From contig CP053167.1 of assembly GCA_014607495.2 (NCBI GenBank), forward strand, positions 7,378,001 to 7,442,000: a DNA stretch of 64,000 bases, read 5' to 3'. A program made the translations under genes and the position numbers. Positions 10,141 through 20,827 of the stretch are shown here, one piece after another. The notes under the pieces are model-generated. The model was given only the letters and a program-made list of their open reading frames with translations. It was not told the DNA's origin and did no database searches. The DNA is from Carposina sasakii (lineage: Eukaryota > Arthropoda > Insecta > Lepidoptera > Carposinidae). Numbering within the stretch: the first letter of the stretch is position 1; each line of letters begins with the position of its first letter.

Positions 10141-11090
10141 TTGGATGCACATTAAAAAAATTCTTTATCGTCTACAACCACATAAAAATCAGTGGATCTA
10201 CACAAATATTTAATAACTCCATTACAGCCTCAAACATATCGATTATCTAAATCACTTGACAATTTTCGATGGATTTTAATCGTGGGCCGTATCTTAATGG
10301 TTCCAGTTGTACGTAAAGTGTTTCTCGATACATTATCGAGACGATTGCGTTAGGTTAACGATAAGGAAACTCATGAAATGAGGTGGAAAGTGCCCTTAGG
10401 AATTTGAAGGGATCGATTTTAAGCATTCACTTATAACTGACTTGTTCAAATTGTGAATTTTGTAAGTAGTGTGCAAGTGTCTTTCCTAGACTTGACTAGA
10501 ATCAGCTGAATTTCCTTCCGTGAATGTTGTAAGAGTCGCGTTCGGAACTCAGGGGCATGTGCTCTGGCAATGTGCTAGTAATCTTCTTACTGATGTTCTA
10601 CATCACGTCTGGCCCTGCCATGCTAGTCAGCTTGATAACATGTTATGAAAAGCGCGGATACTATCGCCGCTTCAGAATTGAAAATAAATGTGTAACTATC
10701 AACATATCGTAAATTGTAGAATGTAAATTGAAAAAACTGCCTGGGCATTTCGAACAGTATAAGGTTTGGACTTCATTCGCTTATATAGATAATTAAATTT
10801 TTGTTACAATTGCTATACACAATTTGTTACGATATCAATCAACATAATATAATGTGGCTCAAAATGCCTAGATATTTTGTAAAATACCAGATAAGACAAA
10901 ATAGGGCGTATAGCGCTAAAACAACCGAATTAAAGGAGGCAACAATATATAAACACAACCTGCGTATTCTTATGCATCATAATCTACAATACTGACAGCC
11001 GCGTAATATAAAAATACTGCCCATATCTACTCCAGAAAATAACCAATAGTAAGTTCCTCAAAAAAGGTTTCTAACTTACAAATCATATCC
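10141..11090. other. No gene recognised; degenerate E fragment near 10515-10620
   Basis: GTAAGAGTCGCGTTCGGAAC and TCTGGCAATGTGCTAG at 10526-10580 resemble a decayed repeat E. The remainder is AT-rich and unmatched. Confidence 0.4.
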
Positions 11091-11278
11091 GAAGTTCATG
11101 TCCCATAAGACGTCCACAAATCAAAAAAGTACCGGCGCGGCGAGAGCCAGCCCTGAATGAGATAGGGCCCCGGAGGTAGCGGGGACTTATAGTTCACGCG
11201 TTCACGGTAATAGGTACAAGGGGGAAGAGGTAGCGGGCAACATACACGACATCGATTGAAACAGACGGCTAATTTTTG

Positions 11279-11376
11279 CTATATATAAAGATATATCTAT
11301 GCACATGAAGAGCTGTCAGTTAGTCGGCATCGGCATTGGTCCATTACTCATTTCCGCCACTGTAACTCATGTAAGA
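11279..11376 (+). promoter_or_regulatory. Possible core promoter (TATA plus initiator) with a donor-like site
   Basis: CTATATATAAAG (TATAAAG at 11284-11290) is followed by an arthropod-type initiator TCAGT (11316-11320). The A of TCAGT is 34 bp from the first T of TATAAA, slightly long for the usual spacing. A splice-donor-like GTAAGA lies at 11371. The region just upstream (11130-11230) is GC-richer than its surroundings. No coding exon follows that I can recognise, so it may be chance, a transposon promoter, or the first non-coding exon of a gene outside the window. Confidence 0.3.
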
Positions 11377-11399
11377 ACCAGACCAAGTACCCAGAAATA

Positions 11400-12039
11400 T
11401 TATGCAAATAAAGCAAAAAAAATCTGGCGGTTCCTAACAAGCGACACTAAGTATTAAAAATTAAATTAAAATTTAAAAAAAAACTACCCTAATCTACCTA
11501 ATCACAACATTCGTATTAAAAAAATCACCTATCTAAACAAAAAGGTATTCAGAATTAAAGTGAAGTAAGCTATTACAATTATATTTATATAACAATGGGA
11601 TTGAGGACTTCTTAATGTGTGCTTCTAACGTTAGGCTAATAAATTAGAGTGGTCCCCCGACGCGACAAACTTTAATCAAAAATTTCATACGTACGGTCAA
11701 CAGCAGGCCAAGATAACAATTAGGGGTTATGCCTCCGACGTAAAGGTGGCACAAAGTCCTGAGTAGATAGTCTGCCATGCTTTAGTTGGTACTTACGAGT
11801 ACGTAGTGTTAAAAGTTATTTTTTGCTTTTTATAGAGTTTAGCATTTTAAACCTTTTGTCATAATAATTGCGTACTTTTTTGGGTCGGGGTTTTTTTTAA
11901 AATTTTTAATTTAATTTTTAATTTCATGCTTTTTGAAGGAGCTCCTTAATTTTTCATTCTTTCATTTATTTTCTTTTATTTTTCGCCGCGTAAAAAGTTT
12001 AGATGGGGTCGCTATATGCGATCTCGACCAAAGGAAGCT
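11400..12039. other. No gene recognised; possible 5' part of the following repeat
   Basis: Low-complexity A/T runs (11450-11475 and 11890-11935) around a short GC-richer piece (GTCCCCCGACGCGACAAAC at 11654). I cannot place its boundary with the repeat at 12040. Confidence 0.35.
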
Positions 12040-12618
12040 GTTTAACAATAATCATGACAAACTAGCTCTGGGAGAATTGCAGAGATTAAGAAACAATAAA
12101 GATTAAACTTTGGTCATTCTAGATTTTCAGCAAAAATATAAATCGGTTTATCCATTTCATTTCGGCATTACAGGGTTTCATCCGCCCATCCCATTTCCAG
12201 CATCAGGTCCTCGTGAATTAGAAATATAAAGAGAACTAGTTAAGATAAATCCAACGAGCCCAAACTCGATGGGTTTACTAAAAGGTAGTCCAGGGTTACG
12301 TCTCCTATCTTCGAGCCCTAACAGCAGACCAGCTCAGTGGTTCCAGAACACATTAGTGTTTCAAATGTCAGATCCCACATATTATTGCAAGCAAACTGAG
12401 CGTATTCCTATCACACCTAACAAACGACCTGATGACCTTGAAGACCTGAACCGATTTCCACCAAACGTAGCTAAGAACACTCTCGACTGATATACCTTTC
12501 AATCAAAAAAAAAAACGCATTAAAATCGGATCATCCGTTTGGGAGCTACGATGCCACAGACAGACACACAGACACGTCAAACTTATAACACCCCGTCGTT
12601 TTTGCGTCGAGGGTTAAA
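12040..12618 (+). repeat. Family K interspersed repeat, probable retroelement 3' region
   Basis: It ends with ACAGACAGACACACAGACAC and ATAACACCCCGTCGTTTTTG, then GCGTCGAGGGTTAAAA; the same end recurs alone at 13862-13900. A 73-codon open frame (12269-12490) lies inside, but I associate this sequence with lepidopteran repeats, not a host gene. Whether that frame was ever translated is unknown. Confidence 0.5.
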
Positions 12619-14109
12619 ACTAATATACTTAACAGTATGTGAAGCATAAAGGTACGCATAACATTAAATTATGTATACAACATAATACGGCCACAATTTA
12701 TTATTTAAATTGATTAAGGCTTTAACATTTATTGCGTCATCGCAATATTATTATGACAAATCACATTTCCAAAATATTTTTCAATGGCACTTCCAAGTTT
12801 GGTGAATACTGGTGAATTTAACATTAATTAAGTATAAGATAGTCCTTAGTATAGTAGATTTATGTATTAATAGTTTTTCTTGTATGAAAATTTCGCCTAA
12901 TTCTTAAGACTCGCGCCCTTTTTTTATTTTCCCCCAGCTTATAATAGTTTTTCCCATCCCATTGTTCGACGGAGCCATATATGTAATGCCGACGAAAATA
13001 AATACGACGCAGAGTGTAGGTAAACCAGAAAACGTGAAAATTTCCTATTTTCATTTGGCGGTAATGTTTTAAGGTAAAAGGGATTTCAGTCCTAAAATAT
13101 GTAGTTTAGTTAGCTACAAGCTATTTTTCTCCTGGACGAGTACTGTATAGCCTGATGACGATGAATGTTGATAGCCTGAACCTCCAAACCAACAATTGTT
13201 TTATTTATCCTTTACATGGCGACGCTGTCAAATTCTCAAAGGCCTCGCGATTAAAACCGATTATGTATTACTAACCTATTGACAATTTATTAATGTTATC
13301 CACCAGCTGATCCGACATACAATGTCCTGTCTTAACTTTATGTCAATCAACTGACAGTTAGTAAAATTTATATTTTTGTTCAGTTTTCCTTTTCTAATGT
13401 TCCACTAAACTTAAAATAAGCCTTCTATCATAAGATACTTCTGACAATAATTAACAGAACAAAATGCATTAGAGAAATAGTTTCATATGTTAACACATAA
13501 TGCGATGATCAAGGGAAATAGGTATTCCTTTTTTATATTATTGTCCGTTAGTCCATGGTCACCCTACAATAAAATTATATTTATCTCACAGCGAAAAACT
13601 CATTATAATTCTAGACAGGTATACTCTACGCCACTTTACTATGGACCTTATAACCCTGTCACAAAGTCCAGTGTTTCTTATTAGAGGATGATAACTTAGT
13701 TTCCTTTACCGCATCAGCAGAATTAAGAGAATAGGGATGAAAGTGACATTCCTGTAATAGTTTTAGTGACACCCCTAGCGATGGACACTTTTGTATTATA
13801 TGACAAGGGTAGGTGTAATTAGGGGTTGTCGGTAATTCCTAGGAAATACATGTACTTATTCAGTATAACACCCCGTCGTTATTGCGTCAGGGGTTAAAAA
13901 GGCTAGGATATTCTTTGTAAATTGTTTATTTCGTTTATTACAAAGGTTTTTTCTGTGTCCATTTTGTTGTTGCGCATTATTTTAGAAATGTATGTAAGAG
14001 TCGACTAAGGAACTCAGAATTAAGCGATGTCAGACGATGTCTAAATAAGTATAAATAGTAGGTATACATATATATTTTAATTCATTAATAATATTATATT
14101 ACGAACACG
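12619..14109. other. No gene recognised; K-end fragment at 13862-13900
   Basis: Mostly unique AT-rich sequence. TATAACACCCCGTCGTTATT at 13864 matches the end of family K. Two open frames of 64-65 codons have no support. Confidence 0.45.
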
Positions 14110-14548
14110 TTTTTAGGGTTCCGTACCTCGAAAGGTAAAACGGAACCCTTGTTATAGGATCACTTTATTATCCGTCTGTCGGTCAGTCCGTCCGTCCGTC
14201 AGGCTGTCAAGACCCTTTTTTTCAGGAACGCGTGGAGGTATCAAGCTGAAATTTAAATAAAATACGCAGGTTTACTGTCCCTAGGAGCTGTGAAAAAATT
14301 AAACTTCTAAGCCAGCGCAATCAAAAGATACAGCCTTCCGAAAATTTTCGACACTCGCAAGGGAATCAAAATCTACAGGGCTCTTCCCGTGAACTCAGAA
14401 TCTTGAAATTTGGTACGAAGCAACATCAGATAGCACAGATAAAGGAAAAATTGCGAAAACCGTAAATTTTTAGTTACGTCTTATAATAAAACAGGTTTGT
14501 GCGGAACCCTCGGTGCGCGAGGCCGACTCGCACTTTGCCGGTTTTTTT
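14110..14548 (-). mobile_element. Family J interspersed element, copy 1
   Basis: Minus-strand unit running from AAACCGGCAAAGTGCGAGTC to ACGGAACCCTAAAAA. It contains a (GGAC)n-type tract (plus strand GTCCGTCCGTCCGTC) and a terminal hairpin (AGGGTTCCGT...ACGGAACCCT). The unit at 53132-53708 has the same two ends in plus orientation. Class is undetermined. Confidence 0.6.
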
Positions 14549-14756
14549 AAATGAGAGACTATATTTTTTAATACTCTCGCACTTTTAGTGTATTATTTAT
14601 CTGTTCTTTTCACACCTAAGGCTCCATTTATGGCACAATTCAGTTCACAATGGTCCTTCCTCACATTGTTATATTAGAAGGTTTGTTTTTGTAAATATAA
14701 CTCTATGGCTTGGGAATAAAACTTAGTTTACCTAACATGACGTACAAACTTACATA

Positions 14757-14997
14757 TATACATATACACTCGGCTTTGTTCCAGAAATGGGGTAGTCAGA
14801 ACTGTAAGGTCATAATAGAGATCCCTCAGCCACGCGGTGGCCTCAAAGCGGTGGTAGATGTACATGACCAGTAACATGTTATTTTCTTATGACCTGAGAG
14901 AATGCCCGAGATCCTAAGTGGACTCTTACGACATGCACGGAAGGAGATGCAGCTAATGTATTCTAGTGAAGCCCCGCATCAGCAGCTGGGGACAATA
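14757..14997 (-). repeat. Repeat E copy 2, near complete
   Basis: Minus-strand copy with the CATATACA tail, CAGAAATGGGGTAGTCAGAA, AGAGAATGCCCGAGATCC, ACATGCACGGAAGGAGATGC, GTATTCTAGTGAAGCCCCGC and ATCAGCAGCT. It abuts N1 at 14998 without spacer. Confidence 0.7.
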
Positions 14998-15655
14998 CTT
15001 GAAATTTTTTGAGCTGAATCGCAACCACTAACGAACCATTAACGAAACGCGGTGCGAAGAAATATACACATACAGGGTGTTTTTTCGTTGCCACCCTTAA
15101 CGAAGGGTACGTACTCTTTACATCAAATAATGTAAGTTTATGCCTAAAAAAATGCTAGGAAACGATGTAATTTTTTTGTTTTGTTTTTTTTTTATCACTT
15201 GATCGGGCGAAATTTGTAGTGTCCAGTGTTTATGCTAGTTTTTTTCATAGACAGATATTAATTATTTCTCATTAAAAAATCTTGTTACACGCGTCAATGT
15301 GCATTTATGCAGAAAAACGCAGTCTATTTACTCAACTTTGGACCCTAGTATTTTGGAAATAAGACACTTCCCAGGTATGCTTCCATGGTGAAAAATGATC
15401 GTGATGATGAGGAGATTCTGTAGTTTTCGGGAACGTTGACGACCAAAAATCACCCTGTATACTTACCGCTTGAGTGATAACGTATATTTTAGCACGCATC
15501 GGTCGCGAGTATGACAAAATAAAAACAAATATCTGTCTCGTGCTGAAATGAGTCTAATTACGTCACCATAAAGTAATTATTGCTTTGTTCTGAGCGTCTA
15601 CAACGGTTCCGTTTCGGCTTCGTTCCAACTCGAGACTTTTCGAGAATTGTCCCCC
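14998..15655 (+). mobile_element. Family N MITE copy 1, split by A6
   Basis: Family N has inverted ends GGGGCAATTCTTGAA and TTTTCGAGAATTGCCCC and is about 270-278 bp when unbroken (33145-33422, 60788-61056). N1 reads GGGGACAATACTTGAAATTT to AAATATACACA, then A6, then CTTACCGCTTGAGTGATAAC to CGAGAATTGTCCCC. Removing A6 with one TA gives about 271 bp. Target duplication is unclear. Confidence 0.75.
15071..15459 (+). mobile_element. Family A element (A6), full length, inside N1
   Basis: TA-CAGGGTGTTTTTTCGTTG to AATCACCCTG-TA, 389 bp with both TA. Both termini are intact, which makes this the best reference copy. The unoccupied N copies show the insertion point was an ATATA stretch. Confidence 0.85.
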
Positions 15656-16084
15656 AGGACATTCATACTTCCTAAAGTATAATGAACCATCAATGTCATT
15701 ACGAGATATCAACACTATCATAAGGCATATAATGGCTATTGACATTGGCGCTAGTGTGTATAAGTTGTTTCGCCACTTTTAATATATTTTCTGTAAATAC
15801 CATAAAAATCCGCAGTTTAAACCATGACGCTACTTTAGTACTTTGTTTTTGGTAAGTAAAGATCAATGAACTGTTATAACAACAGACATCTGTTTTAAGT
15901 TTTTTATGCACCTATTCAATTTTTTATTGTACACTTAAAAGCTTCACGATACAGTGGTTTTTGAAGTAAATGACCCATATGGGTATTTGTTAGAAGATAT
16001 TTCTTTATCTAACTAACCATACAGGGGACACTATGTAGGCCTATTGTATGCACCTACTACATAATTCATATTATTTTAAAAAAG
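15656..16084. other. No gene recognised
   Basis: Overlapping open frames of 60-70 codons on the minus strand have no recognisable motif. Confidence 0.4.
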
Positions 16085-16390
16085 GTTTTATACCGTTTAT
16101 TATTTTATAGCAACGAATTGATAACCCCTCTTTTTTTGGAAGTCGGTTAAAAAGTTGGTGTCGTTGTTGTACGTATGGGGACAACGGGAAATAAATATAA
16201 TCACGTCCTGCTGTCCCTGTGACGGGGTATATGGCAAACGGGGACAATTGGAATAAAGATAGCCTACATCGTTTGGACCTATTCTGTCTGTTTTCCTTTT
16301 ACACCCATTTTTCGCCAGATTTTTAATACCACCGCCCCGCTTACGGGGATCAACCGCCATGATCCTACCGCCGCAACCTGTCATTAAGTG
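16085..16390 (-). repeat. Probable interspersed repeat with a spurious 94-codon frame
   Basis: The minus strand contains TTTTTAACCGACTTCCAAAA, a block I associate with lepidopteran retroelement ends, and a GC-rich stretch (GGTAGGATCATGGCGGTTGA). The 94-codon open frame across it has no domain I recognise. No second copy is present here, so the call rests on family memory. Confidence 0.35.
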
Positions 16391-16659
16391 GTATTATTAC
16401 ATTTAGGTGTGCTTATTAAGATAATAAAATTATTTATTACATTTATTTTGGTCCCCCCGTGAGACTTGTCATCTTAGCCTCTCAATTTGGCTAATCTCGA
16501 GTAATACAATCGACACATACGTCACGTGGCCCTGGGAGGTCGTTACACCGCTGAGGTCATGTCAAAGCATTTCCTACAGAGTTAAAAGACCTTGGTAATG
16601 GAAAGATTTTTAGTGATTTGTCGCTTTGTTTTTTACCTGACCATTAAAATCGATTTTTT
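16391..16659. other. No feature recognised
   Basis: AT-rich spacer between the preceding repeat and E3. Confidence 0.35.
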
Positions 16660-17050
16660 GTGCTGATGCTGCTGCATGCAGCTGATGTATTCTAGTGAAG
16701 CATATCATCTACATCAGCTGCATCTCTGCGTGTCGTAAGAGTCGACTAACAGCCAATTTCTATAACTGATCTTGAGATATTTTTTGCATATCTAAGATTT
16801 AATCTTCAGTTGTTTTCATACAAAATTTTGAAATTAGGATTAAATTAATCCGAGATTCTTTTTGTTATCTAGTATTGAAATTGGCCGTAAGGAACTCCGA
16901 CATTCTCTCAGGCGATAAGCTAGCAATTGGTCTCTGATCGTTTACATCTGTCTCCGCTTTGCTAAGCGTGGCGATGGCATCTCCTCATCATTTATTATCC
17001 TGTAGGTCTGGCTACCCCATTTCGGGAACACAGCGTCACGTGTATATGTA
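16660..17050 (+). repeat. Repeat E copy 3, split by MITE D1, with A7 in its tail
   Basis: Starts with a small inverted doubling of the E head (GCTGATGTATTCTAGTGAAG then CATCAGCTGCATCTC). The body is cut at GTCGACTAA by D1 and resumes at TAAGGAACTCCGACATTCTC. The 3' end CACGTGTATATGTA is where A7 begins. Confidence 0.7.
16750..16887. mobile_element. Family D MITE copy 1, TAA target duplication
   Basis: 138 bp with inverted ends CAGCCAATTTC and GAAATTGGCCG, flanked by TAA at 16747-16749 and 16888-16890. Other E copies read GTCGACTAAGGAACTC here, which gives the empty site. Three-base TWA duplications are characteristic of PIF/Harbinger elements. Confidence 0.75.
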
Positions 17051-17431
17051 TACAGGGTGATTTTTGGTCGTCAACGTTCCCGAAAACTACGGAATCTCCT
17101 CATCATCACGATCATTTTTCTCCATGGAAGCATACCTGGGAAGTGTCTGGTTTCCAAAATATTAGGGTCCAAAGTTGAGTAAATAGACTGCGTTTTTCTG
17201 CATAAATGCACATAGACGCGTGTAGCAAGATTTTTTCACGAGAAATAATTAATATCTGTCTATAAAAAAACTAACATAAACACTAGACACTATAAATTTC
17301 GCACAATCAAGGAATTAAATTAAAATAAAAAAATAAAAAAATTCCCAGCATTTTTTTGGCATAAACTTACTTTATTTGATGTATAGAGTACGTACCCTTC
17401 GTTAAGGGTGGCCACAAAAAAACATCCTGTA
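17051..17431 (-). mobile_element. Family A element (A7), near full length
   Basis: TA-CAGGGTGATTTTTGGTC to AACATCCTG-TA. Like A2 and A8 it has GTGGCCAC in the left subterminal region, but it keeps CCCTTAACG. Inserted in the TATATGTA tail of E3. Confidence 0.85.
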
Positions 17432-17483
17432 TATGTACGTAAATTTCAACGTCACGTTAGCTAAACTAAGTTTTATTTCGACC

Positions 17484-18008
17484 AAGGAACTCGGGCATTC
17501 TCTCAGACGAAAAAGGCTCGAGCAGACCGGATGCGTGTGCGTGCACGTAAGCGTAGACGTGCACGTACCTCTGAGTTGTAATGTATGGAACTGTATAGGC
17601 ACGGGCAGACCGGATGCGTATGCGTAGACGTAAGCATAGACGTCAAGCGGTGACAGTTCTATACAGAGGTACGTGTACGTCTACGCTTACGTGCACGCAT
17701 ACGCATCCGGTGTGTTCGAGCCTTAACCTAGCAACTTGTCACCGGACATACCTATACATTTACATGTGGCTGTCTTCATACTTCACATTATGGTTTTCTA
17801 TTAGTTTTAATGCTTTATGGTCGCTAGTTAGGTCCCCCGGGGATTTTCTACGCTATGTTATGCATTTTTCTGGTCGCCTCTGTTGATCCTGGCTCACAGG
17901 AGTTGCAGAGGCGGGAATGAGTGGTGAGCCAATCCCGGTACATACATGTGGCTGTGGGATATCCTTTAGGATCTTGCAGTTCTAGCTACTCCATTTCGAG
18001 AACATGCT
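17484..18008 (+). repeat. Repeat E copy 4, split by a foldback element
   Basis: ACCAAGGAACTCGGGCATTC and TCTCAGACGAAAA precede the foldback at 17515. CCTAGCAACTTGTCAC follows at about 17727. A later piece (GTGGGATATCCTTTAGGATC to CATTTCGAGAAC, 17955-18006) is the E 3' half, separated by about 200 bp of other sequence. Confidence 0.55.
17515..17722. mobile_element. 208-bp foldback element rich in ACGT/GCGT words
   Basis: The ends GGCTCGAGCAGACCGGATGC and GCATCCGGTGTGTTCGAGCC are near-perfect inverted repeats, and complementarity runs through about 60 bp per arm. A GCAGACCGGATGCGT motif occurs twice (17521 and about 17605). Flanks are AAAA and TTAA where intact E has GATAAGC, consistent with a short TA-rich duplication. 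Overlapping frames on both strands are by-products of the palindrome. Confidence 0.65.
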
Positions 18009-18299
18009 TAGCTAGGATATATATCTTAGCTATTTCTCTAAAATTTGATCAAGATAAAGCAGCAGCAAGTTTATACAAACCAGAAACGATTTTGGAAAAC
18101 GAAACACGAATTTTCTTAACTACGCACCTTTTAGCTTAAGTGACGAACAACAAAGTTCGTTTTAAGCGTGACCTTGGCTGGCTCTTGCCACAAACAAGGT
18201 AATTTGCCCTGGGATCAATGCACGTGAGTAGGCTTGTCTCTAACCGGCCAGAAAAGAGTGTTTACGAAAACACAATGACGAAGCGGAGTCAGTCAGGCT
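18009..18299. other. No feature recognised
   Basis: Unique sequence up to the SINE unit at 18300. Confidence 0.35.
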
Positions 18300-18660
18300 T
18301 TATTATTATAAATACATACATAAACAAATAATTATTATTTCCCCACTTCACAACACACTAACATCCCTAAGGTCTTGTGTCGTGGGCACTAACCAACGGT
18401 ATAGAAATACATAGAGACATCCATGACTCTAAAACAAACATCGATATTCATATTAATCATATCAATAAATATTATTAAGAAATGGTGGGCGCACCCATAG
18501 TGAATGTTTGAACTACCGAATTGTAACGCCTAATACAATTTCATTTATTAAGAAATGAAAAAAGAAAATCACCCAAGTGAGACTTGAACTCACGACCTCT
18601 CGCATACTCGTACTGTGCTTTTGCGCTAACCAACTGAGCTACCGGGTAAATTAACTCAGA
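18300..18660 (-). repeat. Composite SINE: second tRNA-like head joined to family M tail
   Basis: On the minus strand, 18660-18572 is a tRNA-like head (ACCCGGTAGCTCAGTTGG; B box GAGTTCAAGTCTC) of the type seen at 39 and 363. A unique middle follows, then 18480-18305 carries the M tail (ATCGATGTTTGTTTTAGAG, GGATGTCTCTATGTATTTCT, CCCACGACACAAGACC, TTGTGAAGTGGGG). The anticodon region has about six bases too many for a canonical tRNA. Confidence 0.6.
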
Positions 18661-19274
18661 TGACGAATTTCATCATATCAATGTTTGCATCTACCGGTAT
18701 TCGATTAGGATCTATTATCATCAAAGAGGCTAAATTGTGTAAGTTACACACCTAAATTACACTAGGCTATTGAGAATCGAGGATAGGTGAGCCTACCATC
18801 GCTCTTTTGGGCTCAAATAAACAATGAAGCCACCTGTAATGAAACCATGAGTGTTTCGAAATAGTGGTGTTTTGTTATTGTTAAAAAAAAATTACAGAGG
18901 TATCGTTGTCTGACCTAATTACAGTTTTCAAATAGATAGTAGGTAAATAAGTAAAGCCAAGGTAATTTTCGACTACTGATAAAGACCCCTCAAAATATAA
19001 AATTAAACCATAAGCAGCTATTTAGTAGATTTCACATAAAGAGATACTGGCGCAGCGTCTTAATTTTATACTATGTACCACTGTCGCACTAAAACAGAGC
19101 GAGCCATTAAATATCTCGTAAAACTATCGTCACTTGACATTTTAAACTTAGTATTTTACGGTCGATAAAACATTACGTACACTATACAGTCGCTGTCTTG
19201 ACCGCATTAGCAATAAAAAGAATTTTACGTAGATCTAGATTATGACCGGATGTTAAATAACTTTAGGTATGTCG
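18661..19274. other. No gene recognised
   Basis: Bases just after the SINE head (CTCAGATGACGAATTTC) match those upstream of the tRNA-like copy at 363. The rest is unmatched AT-rich DNA. Confidence 0.4.
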
Positions 19275-19456
19275 TGGGGTATCGGTAGAGTAGAGTAACA
19301 CCATCCCATATCTGGTATCGTAGGGTTTCTGAGAGGTGGTAAGTAGCGTCTCCCGTGCTGATAACATAGTCCGAAAATTACACTGCGATCACCAACCTGT
19401 CGGCCCAGCGTGGTGATTGTTGGCAAAAACCCCCCTTTGGCAGGAGTCTTGTGGCG
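19275..19456 (-). repeat. Family I copy 3, diverged
   Basis: Minus-strand match through GGTATCGTAGGGTTTCTGAG, TGCTGATAACATAGTCCGAA, GCCCAGCGTGGTGATTG and GTCTTGTGGCG. The RTE-like 3' end is missing. Confidence 0.6.
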
Positions 19457-20151
19457 TAAACTCCTATCTATCTAACATTTAAATCAGCAAATGGTAGTCC
19501 ACCTGTGTCCAGTTAGTTAATATTTTACACCCTTTGGATAATTAACTCATTTCATAAAATTTCGTTGCATCCTCAGCTATTCATAGTCTCATACAAAATT
19601 CCAGTATAATCCCGCTTAAAGCCCAAAAACAGCTTAAAACTTAATAATTTATTTACATTGCTATGGGGATTTAACTTTATGCCCTGCCATATAAAGTTTA
19701 ATATGGACACAGAAAGTTGTCAAGCTTTTCAGCGCTTTGGAGCTAGCACTGTGCTGGGAAGAGAAACTACGACTAAGTAAACAAAACATTTCATTGGAAG
19801 TGACCCATGGGCATAGAATACCTTATTAGCACAATCACTGAAGGCTCTCAGGGCAAAATTAAAATAATTAAAGCTTATCGAAGCCCTGTTCCTTAAAATT
19901 TTGTGCTCTTGTATCAAGTGAGTTTACGTCTGTTGTTTGATAGTAAGGTATAATGTCACATGCGATTCGAATGATTAGTGATTCTAGACTTTACAAACAG
20001 TGTCGGCATTTAGAATACTATAGGTATATCAGGCAAAACTCGTGCGTTATTTATCATGTTCTAAATATTATGGAGCGAGCAAAAATACTTGAGGCCGTTC
20101 ATAAAACTCGAGATTTACAATTTGGAAAATCCAATGAAAAATATACCTGCA
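19457..20151. other. No gene recognised
   Basis: A 95-codon frame at 19953-20240 runs into family L and a 62-codon frame lies on the minus strand. Neither has recognisable features. Confidence 0.4.
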
Positions 20152-20395
20152 CTAATGGACGCCCGCGACTTCGTCCTCGTGGACTGCAGAAAAAACAAAA
20201 TGTCGAAATTATCCGGGAAATAAATATTTTCCCGGAATAAAAAGTAGCCTATGTGGTAACGCAGGGTGTCAGCTAACTCCATACCAAATTTTATTAAAAT
20301 CGCTCCAGCCGTTTTTACGTGAAAGAGTAACATCCATCCATCCATCCATACTTACAAACTTTCGCGTTTATAATACCTATTAGTAGGATAGTAGG
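20152..20395 (+). repeat. Family L copy 2, both ends present
   Basis: Head TAATGGACGCCCGCGACTTC, block AATTATCCGGGAAATAAATA, AAAAGTAGCCTATGTGGTAA, AAATCGCTCCAGCCGTTTTT, (CATC)n, and end ACTTTCGCGTTTATAATACC. Compact, with no tandem expansion. Confidence 0.65.
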
Positions 20396-20827
20396 ACTAA
20401 TAGGATATTCGTCTGTAATAGCCTTTACTGATAAAAGTTTTACATAAAGCTATAGGTACATTTAAGGACACTTTATCTAAATGTTGCCCAATTATGTTAC
20501 CTTGTAGCAAAAGTTTCGATAAAGTAGAACACGGACTACGGAACATACCTGAAAAAGAAATTGTTTTTGTTAATAATTTACGTTACATACTCGGTTTTGC
20601 CTTATATTTAATAATATATTTACAAGATTTCATGTTCGAAAAGAATGTTGTTCACAATAAATACTTTTCGTATATCACTTATTTATGATTTGACTAGAAT
20701 CAGTGTTGTGTTTATAAAAAATGTCTTTGCAATTCCATGCATTAGCGTCAGATAGATTAGGGTTTGTTAAGGTACTTGCATCACCAAAAGCTGATACATT
20801 TTCGACCAAACTAAACTAAAATACATA
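20396..20827. other. No gene recognised
   Basis: AT-rich. A 64-codon open frame (20494-20688) has no support. Confidence 0.4.

Noticed and set aside
12269..12490. 73-codon frame, possibly a small gene
   Set aside because: It is internal to family K, whose end recurs at 13862. There is no evidence of translation.
14110..14548. Helitron assignment for family J from its terminal hairpin
   Set aside because: The hairpin arm itself contains the terminal CCCT, so the usual gap between hairpin and a CTRR end is missing. The 5' end does not begin with TC.
16100..16384. 94-codon minus-strand frame
   Set aside because: It overlaps a probable lepidopteran repeat and shows no domain. It is kept only as a repeat call.
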